A stretch of 64,000 nucleotides of DNA from Oscillospiraceae bacterium (GTDB lineage: Bacteria; Bacillota; Clostridia; Oscillospirales; Oscillospiraceae): positions 59,377 to 123,376 of the forward strand of contig SVMI01000007.1 of NCBI GenBank assembly GCA_015067495.1, read 5' to 3'. Position 1 is the first letter of the stretch; each line of letters starts with the position of its first letter. Both the position numbers and the translations under genes were made by a program. Positions 51,981 to 59,740 of this stretch are shown in pieces. The notes below the pieces were generated by a model. The model did no database searches, was not told the DNA's origin, and worked only from the letters and a program-made list of their open reading frames with translations.

Positions 51981-52541
51981 TCAAGCCCAGGGGTCATCGG
52001 ACTTGGGCTGACGGATGCTCACCAGCAGAAACTGATCCCACAGAAGCCACTGCCCGTCGCCCTTTTGACGCAGAATGATTTCACGGGGCGAATCTGCGCC
52101 GCCGCTGCGGATGTGCAGCTTCTTGTAACCGGGGTTGGCATCCGCGTAGGGACCGGCCTCAAACGTCAGGGTGTAGGGCTGCGTCGGGGTGTAATTATTG
52201 GCAGGTACTGCACCTGCAAAGTAGGAAAACGGTACGTGATGACCATCCATGAAACGGTCATTGAGGAAAGAAATGTCAAGGGGGCTCAGGGGGCGGGGAC
52301 CGCGAAGCCAGTTGAGCATATCCGTACCAACGGTCTTATCGGCTGCGTAGGCGCACAGCGCGCACACGGTTAAGGCAGCGGTCTGGAAGGGGTCGGTCAG
52401 AGCCGCCTCAGGCAACGCCTGCATTTGGGTCAGACTTTCGGGCAGAGCATAGAAGGTGAATGTCTGACTGGTCTTGCCAGCAGCGGACGGAGCTGCGACG
52501 GGGGCAGCATTGTTGTTTCCGAGTTTGTCAAAAATAGACAT
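51981..52541 (-). CDS. Cytoplasmic protein of unknown family, upstream of ydjI
   Basis: 186 residues from the ATG at 52541, nine bases from AGGAGG; the track's first ATG is too close to it. No signal or membrane segment. The chain has an Ala-rich N-terminus, then TFYALPESLTQMQALPEAAL, a WLRGPRPLSPLDISFLNDRF segment and an FEAGPYADANPGYKKLHIRS strand region. No catalytic motif is seen. It lies 75 bp before ydjI and two bases after the preceding gene, so it is part of the same transcript and may work with the SPFH protein. Confidence 0.7.
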   Translation of the reverse strand: MSIFDKLGNNNAAPVAAPSAAGKTSQTFTFYALPESLTQMQALPEAALTDPFQTAALTVCALCAYAADKTVGTDMLNWLRGPRPLSPLDISFLNDRFMDGHHVPFSYFAGAVPANNYTPTQPYTLTFEAGPYADANPGYKKLHIRSGGADSPREIILRQKGDGQWLLWDQFLLVSIRQPKSDDPWA

Positions 52542-52543
52542 GA

Positions 52544-53098
52544 TCATATTCCTCCTGATTTGTAAATTGCGTTCTTAAATAGGGCTACAAGATCCTCCAT
52601 GGCTTCGATTGGCAGGAAGGCGCTTTGATTGTTGGCTGCGCTGATGGATTCTTTTGATGCATAGCAAATCTGCAACTGCATCCCCAAATCGGGCGGCAAA
52701 CCGCTGACAGTGTAAAACTGTCCGTTGTATTGAGCCAGATGATGCCGGGTAACGATCTCCTGCAACTGCCGAAAGAAGGTTTCATCCGGGCAAAAGGACT
52801 GCTTCCCGGCAATCGCATCCCGTCCGCAAATTTCGAAATGCCCTTTTTCCTTGTTGGCATAGAGGGTGAAGATACCTCCTGCGATGGGTGTATCCTCTAT
52901 GCAACGGTCTGTGGTGGAAAATTTGCAGGAAAATTCAATAATTTCCTTCGAGATAATCACCTTGGGTGCATGGGTATCCACCCGATGCCGGACACCACCG
53001 TCCTCCAGCGGATCTTCCGATGCTTTTTTGCGCTTCAGCAGCACGATTGCTCCGGCTGCCAGCACCAGCAAAGCAGCACCGACGTACCAGTATTTCAT
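52544..53098 (-). CDS. Single-span membrane protein of unknown family
   Basis: 184 residues from the ATG at 53098, overlapping the lipoprotein stop (ATGA) with GGAGGTG just upstream; the first 21 residues of the track ORF are not coding. One N-terminal helix (YVGAALLVLAAGAIVLL) with KRKK inside, so the rest probably faces the cytoplasm if the positive-inside rule holds. The remainder is a compact alpha/beta domain (KVIISKEIIEFSCKFSTTDR ... IAGGIFTLYANKEK, RQLQEIVTRHHLAQYNGQFY). No family recognised. The pattern of the last ~100 residues loosely parallels the neighbouring lipoprotein, which ends in a similar threshold-like helix. Confidence 0.7.
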   Translation of the reverse strand: MKYWYVGAALLVLAAGAIVLLKRKKASEDPLEDGGVRHRVDTHAPKVIISKEIIEFSCKFSTTDRCIEDTPIAGGIFTLYANKEKGHFEICGRDAIAGKQSFCPDETFFRQLQEIVTRHHLAQYNGQFYTVSGLPPDLGMQLQICYASKESISAANNQSAFLPIEAMEDLVALFKNAIYKSGGI

Positions 53099-53538
53099 CC
53101 GGTCACCTCCCTCACCAGCTGTTCCAGCAGCGATTCCAGAGCCTGACCGTTTTTCGGCCATCTGCAGGTCACCGTTTCCGAACCGCAGGTAATTGTGAGC
53201 CGCCGGAAGTCGCCTCCATCCTGCTTGCCGAAGAGTTTACCGATCGGGTTGGTTCTCTCCTTTTCCAAGGTCAGCTGCTCCAGCTGCGCAAGAACAGCCT
53301 GCCACTGCTGCTGCGTAATGGGCAGGTTCTCTCGCTCCACCTGCTCGCCGGAACCGTCCGGTATGTAGCGCAAGGTTGTGATCTTGCGCTGCGTGATGCT
53401 GATGTAGAGCTGATCGCCCCAAACGGAACCGTTGCCCCGTTCAAAGGTCAGCCCGGTAATCGGCTCCCGTCCTCTGCTGCAGCCGGTCAGCCACAGCATC
53501 ACGATCGGAAAGAGCAGAAAAGGCCAGATCCTTCGCAT
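53095..53538 (-). CDS. Lipoprotein of unknown family, first gene of the ydj-like operon
   Basis: 147 residues, AAGGAGG seven bases before the ATG. Lipobox LTGC at residues 17-20, so the chain is anchored outside by lipid. The domain (LTFERGNGSVWGDQLYISIT ... RLTITCGSETVTCRWPKNGQ) is a small beta-alpha fold with QQQWQAVLAQLEQLTL as its main helix. No function is recognised. It leads the operon, divergent from the luxR gene across a 290-bp region that contains the duplicated hairpin element. Confidence 0.72.
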   Translation of the reverse strand: MRRIWPFLLFPIVMLWLTGCSRGREPITGLTFERGNGSVWGDQLYISITQRKITTLRYIPDGSGEQVERENLPITQQQWQAVLAQLEQLTLEKERTNPIGKLFGKQDGGDFRRLTITCGSETVTCRWPKNGQALESLLEQLVREVTG

Positions 53539-53560
53539 CCCCGCATCCTCCTTCGGTTCC

Positions 53561-53589
53561 TTGACTATTTTTTCCGGGTGTGATAAAAT
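53561..53589 (+). promoter_or_regulatory. Promoter of the luxR-type gene
   Basis: TTGACT, 17 bases, TAAAAT. A start near 53596 gives a ~235-nt structured leader. No clear counterpart precedes the right-hand copy. Confidence 0.6.
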
Positions 53590-53884
53590 AAAAAAGGGGT
53601 GGGCTGTGTGTTCGTTGGCGCGTCGACACAGCGCATGATACCATAGGTATCATAGGGCACCCCTTTGTTCCAGGCAGGCTCTATGCCCTCCTTCAAACCT
53701 TGCAAGTTTATTTTATCCTGATGCCCCGTTCGTGTCGCCACACTTATCGCAGCAAAAAAGTGTGGGGTTCCCCCTTTTTTTCAAAAAAGGGGTGGGAAAA
53801 GTGTGGGATGATTACAAGGAGGACTGTATTATGCGCAGGACAGTTGTGCGCTTTGCACCTTTTTCTCTGTTTCTGCTATCTCTG
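53590..53884 (+). repeat. Direct repeat A: luxR leader and first codons
   Basis: Contains a hairpin ATGATACC-ata-GGTATCAT enclosed by an outer stem (AAAGGGGTG / CACCCCTTT), the shared blocks ACCTTGCAA, CCCGTTCGTGTCGCCACACTT and AAGTGTGG (twice), and the ribosome site with ATGCGC..., all repeated in the same order at 62502-62760. About 70-75 % identical by eye over 240 bp. Confidence 0.85.
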
Positions 53885-54895
53885 AGTGGGTGTAATGCCA
53901 TCGGAGATAAATCCGGCAGCTTATCTATGATCTATGGCATCATGGCTCTGCTGTCTCTGCTGTTGCTCATCGGCTATTGCTGCATCGGCAAGAAGAGAGA
54001 CCCTTGGTTCGTGCTTCTGTTTTCATCGGTATTGGTGGTCAATATCGGCTACTATGTTCTGGCAGTTTCCCAAAATCTGGAGCAAGCTCTGATTGCCAAC
54101 CGCATCGCCTATCTGGGCTCTGTTTTTCTGCCTTTGTCCATGCTGATGATCATTTTGAACATCTCCGGCATGCATCCGCCCAAATGGCTTTCCTTCACAT
54201 TGCTGGGACTGGGTGCCGTAGTCTTCTTGATTGCTGCCAGCCCCGGATATTTCGACATCTACTATAAAGAAGTATATTTCCAGAAATTCAACGGGATCAC
54301 CATTCTGAACAAGGTCTACGGTCCGCTGCACGGCATCTACCTGATTTATCTGTTGGGATACTTTGCCGCCATGGTAGGCTCCATTGTCCATGCCACCTTG
54401 AAGGATAAGGTGGAGTCCATTGCCTATGCCGCGATTTTAGCTGTTGCGGTGTTTGTCAACATCGGTGTTTGGCTCATTGAGCAGCTGGTACGCATTGATT
54501 TTGAGATCCTCTCCGTTTCCTACATCATCAGCGAGTGTTTCTTGCTGGGCCTGCACTTGTTTATTGATGAAAACAACCGCAAGAAGCTCCGGGAACCCCA
54601 ACCCACCTCGCCGGAGGTATCCCCGCCTCAGCCCGCAATTGTAACGGATCCTACCGATCAGGCGCAGCTGGAGCTGTTTGTGGCAGGTTTATCCCGTCTG
54701 ACTGCCAAAGAGCAAATGCTCTACGATTGCTATACCGCAGGTATGTCCACCGCCCAGATTATGGAACAGCTGAGCATCAAGGAGAACACCCTGAAATTCC
54801 ATAACAAGAACCTCTACAGCAAGTTGGGGGTTTCCTCCCGGAAACAGCTGCTGCACTTTGCAGCCTTGAAAAAGCACCGGGATGCCAAAAACTGA
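53831..54895 (+). CDS. Membrane-bound LuxR-type transcription regulator
   Basis: 354 residues from the ATG at 53831, eight bases after AAGGAGG; the 33 extra residues in the track are leader. Residues 1-245 hold a signal-like first segment and seven further membrane spans in the pattern of the 7TM sensor domain found before some histidine kinases (SMIYGIMALLSLLLLIG, LIANRIAYLGSVFLPLSMLM). A Pro-rich linker leads to a LuxR HTH at residues 285-350 (LSRLTAKEQMLYDCYTAGMS ... NTLKFHNKNLYSKLGV). There is no kinase or receiver domain, so signal and DNA binding are joined in one chain. It is divergent from the lipoprotein operon and convergent with the Cys-rich protein operon, its likely targets by position. 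Confidence 0.86.
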   Translation: MRRTVVRFAPFSLFLLSLSGCNAIGDKSGSLSMIYGIMALLSLLLLIGYCCIGKKRDPWFVLLFSSVLVVNIGYYVLAVSQNLEQALIANRIAYLGSVFLPLSMLMIILNISGMHPPKWLSFTLLGLGAVVFLIAASPGYFDIYYKEVYFQKFNGITILNKVYGPLHGIYLIYLLGYFAAMVGSIVHATLKDKVESIAYAAILAVAVFVNIGVWLIEQLVRIDFEILSVSYIISECFLLGLHLFIDENNRKKLREPQPTSPEVSPPQPAIVTDPTDQAQLELFVAGLSRLTAKEQMLYDCYTAGMSTAQIMEQLSIKENTLKFHNKNLYSKLGVSSRKQLLHFAALKKHRDAKN

Positions 54896-54900
54896 CAAAA

Positions 54901-54937
54901 CGCCTCACCGGGATCAGAGCCGGTGAGGCGCTTTTGG
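54901..54937 (+). terminator. Terminator of the luxR-type gene
   Basis: CGCCTCACCGG - 8-base loop - CCGGTGAGGCG then CTTTTGGTTT. Confidence 0.87.
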
Positions 54938-55003
54938 TTTGCCGATAAAGGAAGTCCCGCTATTGCTTGGATCGGGAGGACGCGTTTTTTCTACACGGAT
55001 AAA

Positions 55004-55033
55004 AAAGACAGTCACCTTGCGGTGACTGTCTTT
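55004..55033 (-). terminator. Terminator of the Cys-rich protein operon
   Basis: AAAGACAGTCACC - ttgc - GGTGACTGTCTTT, 13 bp; T-run follows on the - strand. Confidence 0.9.
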
Positions 55034-55043
55034 AAATTGCTGC

Positions 55044-58000
55044 TTATTGCTTCTTTTTCTTCAGAACGATTACCAGTACAACGCCGCCTGCCGCAAGCGC
55101 GACACCCAAGCAAGAAAGAAGAACGATCAACCATGTCTGAACGCCGTCATCTTCCTTCGGCAGATCATCGCCCTTCTGTTCGTCGTCTGTTGTGGGTTCT
55201 GTCGCATCCTCAGGTTCGGAAGGCTTCTGGAGAACATAGCCGCAATCATCACAGATGTTATTTTCATCTGCATCCGTATGATTGTTCTCGCCGCAGTCCA
55301 TCCATACCGGCTCAATTTCAATGTTTTCCGTAAGTATATCGCCCTTTTTGATCAGCTCACCCGTTGCTTTGTTTGCCCATCCGGCGAAGAAGTTTCCGTC
55401 CTCCTTCGGAGGAAGTATCGGAAGCGCAGGGATTCTGCTCTCTTTGCCCTTGGTCAGAAGCTCTTTCATAGACGGGATCGCTTCGCTGCCGCCCGGAGTA
55501 GAGGTGGGATCATCAGGATTGATGTCCGGCGTGACGTGCTTGTCAAAATCCGGGATGACGACCACGAATTTACCGTCGGGAATACTGAGCATCGGGACTG
55601 CCTCTTTGATCTTATATTCACATATTGTGCATCCACGCTCTTTTTCACCCTGGAAGGTGTAGCCCGGTTTCACAATCGTTGTCCAGCCTCCAAGCTTATG
55701 GGCAGCCTTTTCGGTGGTAATGTGACAGTATTCACATTCCTGCCAATGCTCGGATTCGGTATGCTTGTGGATATACAAATGCTTTACCACAGGTGTCTGC
55801 ATATCTGTATATGTATGTCCGCACTCGCAGGTATGGGTAGTGTATCCGCCCGCCGTGCAGGTCGCCTTCGTTACAGTATCGGTATATTTATGGGTATGGT
55901 TGTCGGAGAGCGCAGGAATATCCTCTTCCTTTGTGAAGTCACAGAATGTGCAGGTGAATTCCATCACACCCGTTTCATCCTTTGTTGCCTCTTTCGTAAC
56001 CTCGCCCTTGCCGAAGGTGTGAAGCGCGGAATTCAGTCTGATATTGCATTCGTCGCCGCACAGCGTCCAATGCTCATCCGCATCGTATTGGATCTCGCTG
56101 GATTCGCCTGCGCAGTGACCGCCCTCGCTGCAGTAGTGGCTTTTCCACTCTGCGCTTTCGGTACAAATTTCGTGTTCGCATCCCATATCAGATGTTATTG
56201 CTGCACAGCATTCCTCGCACAGCTCGCAATCGTCACAGATGTCAACACAGTTCTCACATTTGCCGCACTCGGAGCAGACGGCTGCGCAATCCTCGCAGTA
56301 TTCGCCGCAGTCGATGCAGATACTATCCTCGCAGTCACCGCAATAGTAACAGTCACGGCACATGACATCGGCACAGTCGATGCAGATGCCGCAATCGGGA
56401 CAGAACTCATCCATACAGCCGGAGCACTTGCCGCAGCCTTCGCAGCGGTTTTCCGCACAATCGGCGCAAACGATGCCACAGTCCTCACAGATCTCCGCGC
56501 AGTCGCCACACAGAGAGCAATTCTCACAGAAGACATCGTTCGCGCATTCGCGGCAGATATCGCAGGAGGCACAGAATTCGTCCATACAGCTGGAGCATTT
56601 TTCTTCGCAATCCGGACAGAGGTCCGCGCAGTTTTCACAGCCCTCGCCGCAGGGACATACCAATGCGCAGTCCGAACACAAGCCACAGTTTACGCAGAAG
56701 TTGTCCGAGCCGGCACAATCCACGCACTTGCCGCATTCCATGCACACCTCATCAAACGCGCATTTGCTGCACTTTTCGCCGCAGTCTTCACAGATCAGCG
56801 CACAGTTGGAGCAGCCCTGACTGCAGCCAAAGCAGATGTAATCCACGCAGTTTTTACAAAGCGCGCAGGTGTCGCAGAATTCGCCGTCACCGCCGATGCA
56901 ATCGCGGCAGATGCTGCAGCCAACACACATTTCATCCTCTGCGCAGTTGGAGCATTTTTCACCGCAGTCCGTGCAGATATCCGCACAGTTGGAGCAGCCT
57001 TCACTGCAGCTCACGCAGATATAATCGACACAGAATTTACAAAGAGAACAAGTATCACAGAAATTGCCGTCACCGCCGACACAGTCGCGGCAGATGCCGC
57101 AATCGGAGCAGAGCTCATCCGGCGCACAGTTGGAGCACTTTTCGTTGCACTCCTCACAGATCGCCTCTGCACATTGATTGCAGCCTTCGCCGCAAGCACA
57201 AAGGGTCTCCACGCAATCGGCGCATTCGCCGCACTGGGCACAGAATTCGCCGCCGGCACAGTCAAAGCAGCGCTCACATTCACCGCAAAGCTCATCATCG
57301 GCACAGTTCTCACACTTTTCACCGCAAGCTACACAGATGACCGAGCATTCCGAGCAGCCGTTGCCGCAGTAGCAGACCTGTTCCACGCAGTTTTTGCAAT
57401 ACCCGCAATCGGAGCAGTAATTGCCCTCGCCGCCAACGCAGCTAAAGCAGGTTCCGCACTCGATGCAGATCTCGTCCTCGGCGCAGTTTGAACACTTTTC
57501 GCTGCATTCCGCGCAAATGTAGGCGCATTCCGAACAGCCGTTGCCGCAGGCGCAGACATACTCTACGCACATTTTGCACACGCCGCACTCAGAGCAGTAG
57601 TTGCCCTCGCCGCCGCGGCAGGTAAAGCACACTTCACAATCGCCGCACAGCTCATCGTCGGCACAGTTTTCACACTTCTCGCCGCACTCAGGACATATGG
57701 TGGCACATTCCGAGCAGCCCTCACTGCAGCCGACGCAGATATAATCCACGCAGTATTTGCAAAGATTACAGTTCTGACAAAAGTTGCCGTCACCGCCGAC
57801 GCAGTCATAGCAGACGCCGCAGTCCTCGCAAATACCGCCATCGGCACAGTTTTCGCATTTTTCACCGCACTGCTCGCAGATCAAGACGCACGAAGAACAG
57901 CCACTGCCACATTCGGTACACAGATATTCCGTGCAGAACTTGCACAGCTTGCATTCGGGACAGTAGTTTCCCTCACCGCCAACGCAGTTAAAGCAGATAT

Positions 58001-58715
58001 TGCAGTCTTCGCACAGGTCGTCGCTGCATTTATAGCAGGCTTCGTGACATTCTTCGCAGCCGTAGGTGCATTCCGAGCAGCCCTCGCCGCAGTAGCATAT
58101 CCAGTCTGCACATCCGATGCACAGCATACACTCGGAACAGTACAGCTCGTTGCCCGCACATTCCAGGCAGATGCCGCAGTCATCGCAGATGAAATCAGCG
58201 CACTCAGAGCATTTTTCGCCGCACACATCGCAGACATCACCGCTGGTCTCATAGCAGCCGCGACATTTTTCGTCACATTCGCAGTGATCCTCAAGGCAGT
58301 TGCCGCAGTCGTCACACATTTCGTGATCGTCATCACAGGCACCGCAATAGCCGCAGTGGTGCTCCTCGTAGCAGGAGGTGCCGGAGCCTTCACCGCAGTG
58401 GTCGCCATTTTCGCACAACCAATCGCCGTAACGGTATGAGCCGCAGTGCTCACATTCTACGCCTTCTTCCGCACGTACAGGAACGGCAATTGCGGAAAGC
58501 ACAAAATCAAGCGCATCCGCCAAAACAGCAAGCAGATCGACCTGCACTTCCTCCTGTTTGTGGGTTTCCTCCTGTTCGTATGTTGCCGCATTCTCTTCGT
58601 GGAGATGATCCTCTCCGAAGTGGACATGCTCATTGATATTTACACTGAGCACTCCGTTAATCAGAAGTATAGCACACAATACGACGCTAAGGATTCTTCT
58701 AAGTTGTTCTTTCAT
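55044..58715 (-). CDS. Giant Cys-rich tandem-repeat surface protein
   Basis: 1223 residues from the ATG at 58715 (AAAGAGGG upstream). Sec-like signal, a short acidic/His segment, then about ten tandem ~60-residue repeats of the form ICxxCGEKCxNCAxDELCxxC ... CxxCVGGxGNYCxxCxxCK ... ICxxCxxGCSxCA, with roughly 14 cysteines each. After the repeats come single CxxC modules of the kind seen in 46825 and 59741, an FAGW repeat (NFFAGWANKATGE), an acidic linker with CDDCGY, one membrane helix and KKKKQ. The cysteines could form many disulfides or bind zinc or iron-sulfur centres; the high Glu/Asp content would fit metal binding. No close family is known to me. It ends the operon 59741-59263-58833-55044. 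Confidence 0.85.
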   Translation of the reverse strand: MKEQLRRILSVVLCAILLINGVLSVNINEHVHFGEDHLHEENAATYEQEETHKQEEVQVDLLAVLADALDFVLSAIAVPVRAEEGVECEHCGSYRYGDWLCENGDHCGEGSGTSCYEEHHCGYCGACDDDHEMCDDCGNCLEDHCECDEKCRGCYETSGDVCDVCGEKCSECADFICDDCGICLECAGNELYCSECMLCIGCADWICYCGEGCSECTYGCEECHEACYKCSDDLCEDCNICFNCVGGEGNYCPECKLCKFCTEYLCTECGSGCSSCVLICEQCGEKCENCADGGICEDCGVCYDCVGGDGNFCQNCNLCKYCVDYICVGCSEGCSECATICPECGEKCENCADDELCGDCEVCFTCRGGEGNYCSECGVCKMCVEYVCACGNGCSECAYICAECSEKCSNCAEDEICIECGTCFSCVGGEGNYCSDCGYCKNCVEQVCYCGNGCSECSVICVACGEKCENCADDELCGECERCFDCAGGEFCAQCGECADCVETLCACGEGCNQCAEAICEECNEKCSNCAPDELCSDCGICRDCVGGDGNFCDTCSLCKFCVDYICVSCSEGCSNCADICTDCGEKCSNCAEDEMCVGCSICRDCIGGDGEFCDTCALCKNCVDYICFGCSQGCSNCALICEDCGEKCSKCAFDEVCMECGKCVDCAGSDNFCVNCGLCSDCALVCPCGEGCENCADLCPDCEEKCSSCMDEFCASCDICRECANDVFCENCSLCGDCAEICEDCGIVCADCAENRCEGCGKCSGCMDEFCPDCGICIDCADVMCRDCYYCGDCEDSICIDCGEYCEDCAAVCSECGKCENCVDICDDCELCEECCAAITSDMGCEHEICTESAEWKSHYCSEGGHCAGESSEIQYDADEHWTLCGDECNIRLNSALHTFGKGEVTKEATKDETGVMEFTCTFCDFTKEEDIPALSDNHTHKYTDTVTKATCTAGGYTTHTCECGHTYTDMQTPVVKHLYIHKHTESEHWQECEYCHITTEKAAHKLGGWTTIVKPGYTFQGEKERGCTICEYKIKEAVPMLSIPDGKFVVVIPDFDKHVTPDINPDDPTSTPGGSEAIPSMKELLTKGKESRIPALPILPPKEDGNFFAGWANKATGELIKKGDILTENIEIEPVWMDCGENNHTDADENNICDDCGYVLQKPSEPEDATEPTTDDEQKGDDLPKEDDGVQTWLIVLLSCLGVALAAGGVVLVIVLKKKKQ
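56200..58240 (-). repeat. Tandem ~180-bp repeats coding Cys-rich units
   Basis: About ten in-frame units of ~180 bp; the middle units are most alike (GEKCENCADDELCG, VGGEGNYC, GNGCSECA recur) and both ends are diverged, the last unit being shorter and irregular. This is the pattern of growth by unequal crossover in the middle. Confidence 0.8.
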
Positions 58716-58832
58716 AGTTTCCCTCTTTCCGTATGGGCAGATTTTTCCGCCACTACCGACATTTATTGCATTATCGGTTCGTCTGTTTTTCCATTTCGAC
58801 AAACTGATTGGTGAAAGAGTCCGTCCTCTTTT

Positions 58833-59249
58833 TTATGTCGCCGCAAGGCTTTCGAGGATGAGCCTCACATCCGGGTCCTCCAGAGAAATTTCATGCTCCC
58901 CGTTTTTCATAAGTATCATCACCTGAAAGATACATCCGTCCCACCGGGTATCAAGCATGGTATAGGGGTATCCAAGGCTCGTGCAGGTGTAGCCGTTCCA
59001 GGTGTAAGCACCAAGTGTGAAGGGCTCTTTGTCTGCAACGTCATCGTAGAAATGCCTTGGACACAGATAGTAATCCCTTCTGTCAAAGAAGCAGACTGTC
59101 ATGCCGACGTGGGTGAACATTTCCGTTTCGCATGATATTCCCTTATAGATATGTACTTTCTTCGCTGTGACGTTTCCGCCGCTGTCTGTGCCGCAGAATG
59201 CCATCCAGCCGTCCGGCACACGCACACACAGTCTTCCGCTTTCAAACAT
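58833..59249 (-). CDS. Small protein of unknown function
   Basis: 138 residues, ATG at 59249 without a good ribosome site, 13 bp after the preceding gene, so coupling is likely. It starts with a PsbP/Mog1-like opening (RVPDGWMAFCGTDSGGN), has five scattered cysteines, and ends VRLILESLAAT. The strand-rich middle (TLGAYTWNGYTCTSLGYPYT) agrees with that loose resemblance. No signal sequence or membrane segment, so it is cytoplasmic. Its place between two giant surface-protein genes suggests an accessory role in their making. Confidence 0.65.
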   Translation of the reverse strand: MFESGRLCVRVPDGWMAFCGTDSGGNVTAKKVHIYKGISCETEMFTHVGMTVCFFDRRDYYLCPRHFYDDVADKEPFTLGAYTWNGYTCTSLGYPYTMLDTRWDGCIFQVMILMKNGEHEISLEDPDVRLILESLAAT

Positions 59250-59262
59250 ACGCCGTTCGTTC

Positions 59263-59700
59263 TTACTCAGCCTTCGCGAAGCGTACGGTCATGAAAAAGA
59301 CGAAGCCATTCTCATCCGAACCTCTTGTCCAGCCGTCCTCGCTGAGGTCGGTTTCGTACCACAGCACGCCATCACGCACTTCCCATGCTCCGGCGCTGCC
59401 GATTATCATACCGTCGCGCAGGCTGACCTCACCGGAGGCAACCGCCTCATCGACCTCTTCCTGCGTTGTACCCTGCGGAATGGGCATCAGTATATACAGC
59501 TTACCGTCCCCGCAGATCTCGATTCGGGTGCCGATCATCGTCGTTCTCTCCCGAAGCTCCTCCGCAACGGCTTCTTCGTCCGTTTCGTCAATGTACGGCA
59601 TCGGCGATTTCAGATAATCCTCGGCAGAAAGATATGCCACCCGTTCATCATCCGTTGCGATACCAATCGAGTGAAAGATCCATTTACCAACAAAGCTCAT
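59263..59700 (-). CDS. Small acidic protein of unknown function
   Basis: 145 residues, AGGAGG eight bases before the ATG. No signal or membrane segment. The chain starts MSFVGKWIFHSIGI, has a helical acidic middle (DETDEEAVAEELRERTTMIG) and a strand-rich second half (RIEICGDGKLYILMPIPQGT ... WEVRDGVLWYETDL) that could be a lipocalin-like small barrel. No family recognised. Same operon as its neighbours. Confidence 0.7.
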   Translation of the reverse strand: MSFVGKWIFHSIGIATDDERVAYLSAEDYLKSPMPYIDETDEEAVAEELRERTTMIGTRIEICGDGKLYILMPIPQGTTQEEVDEAVASGEVSLRDGMIIGSAGAWEVRDGVLWYETDLSEDGWTRGSDENGFVFFMTVRFAKAE

Positions 59701-59740
59701 TACAAATACCTCCTGTTCCGTTTCCGATTGGGTGCAGCGC

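Noticed and set aside
53732-53830. N-terminal extension of the LuxR-type protein (33 residues)
   Set aside because: It is the structured leader; AAGGAGG points to the ATG at 53831, and the second leader copy diverges in this frame.
55047-57491. 814-residue Ala-rich ORF opposite the Cys-rich gene
   Set aside because: It is the reverse of the Cys/Glu-rich repeats; its composition follows from theirs and it has no start signals.
55044-58715. CRISPR array or non-coding tandem repeat for the Cys-rich region
   Set aside because: Units are ~180 bp, diverged, continuous in one frame and lack spacers.
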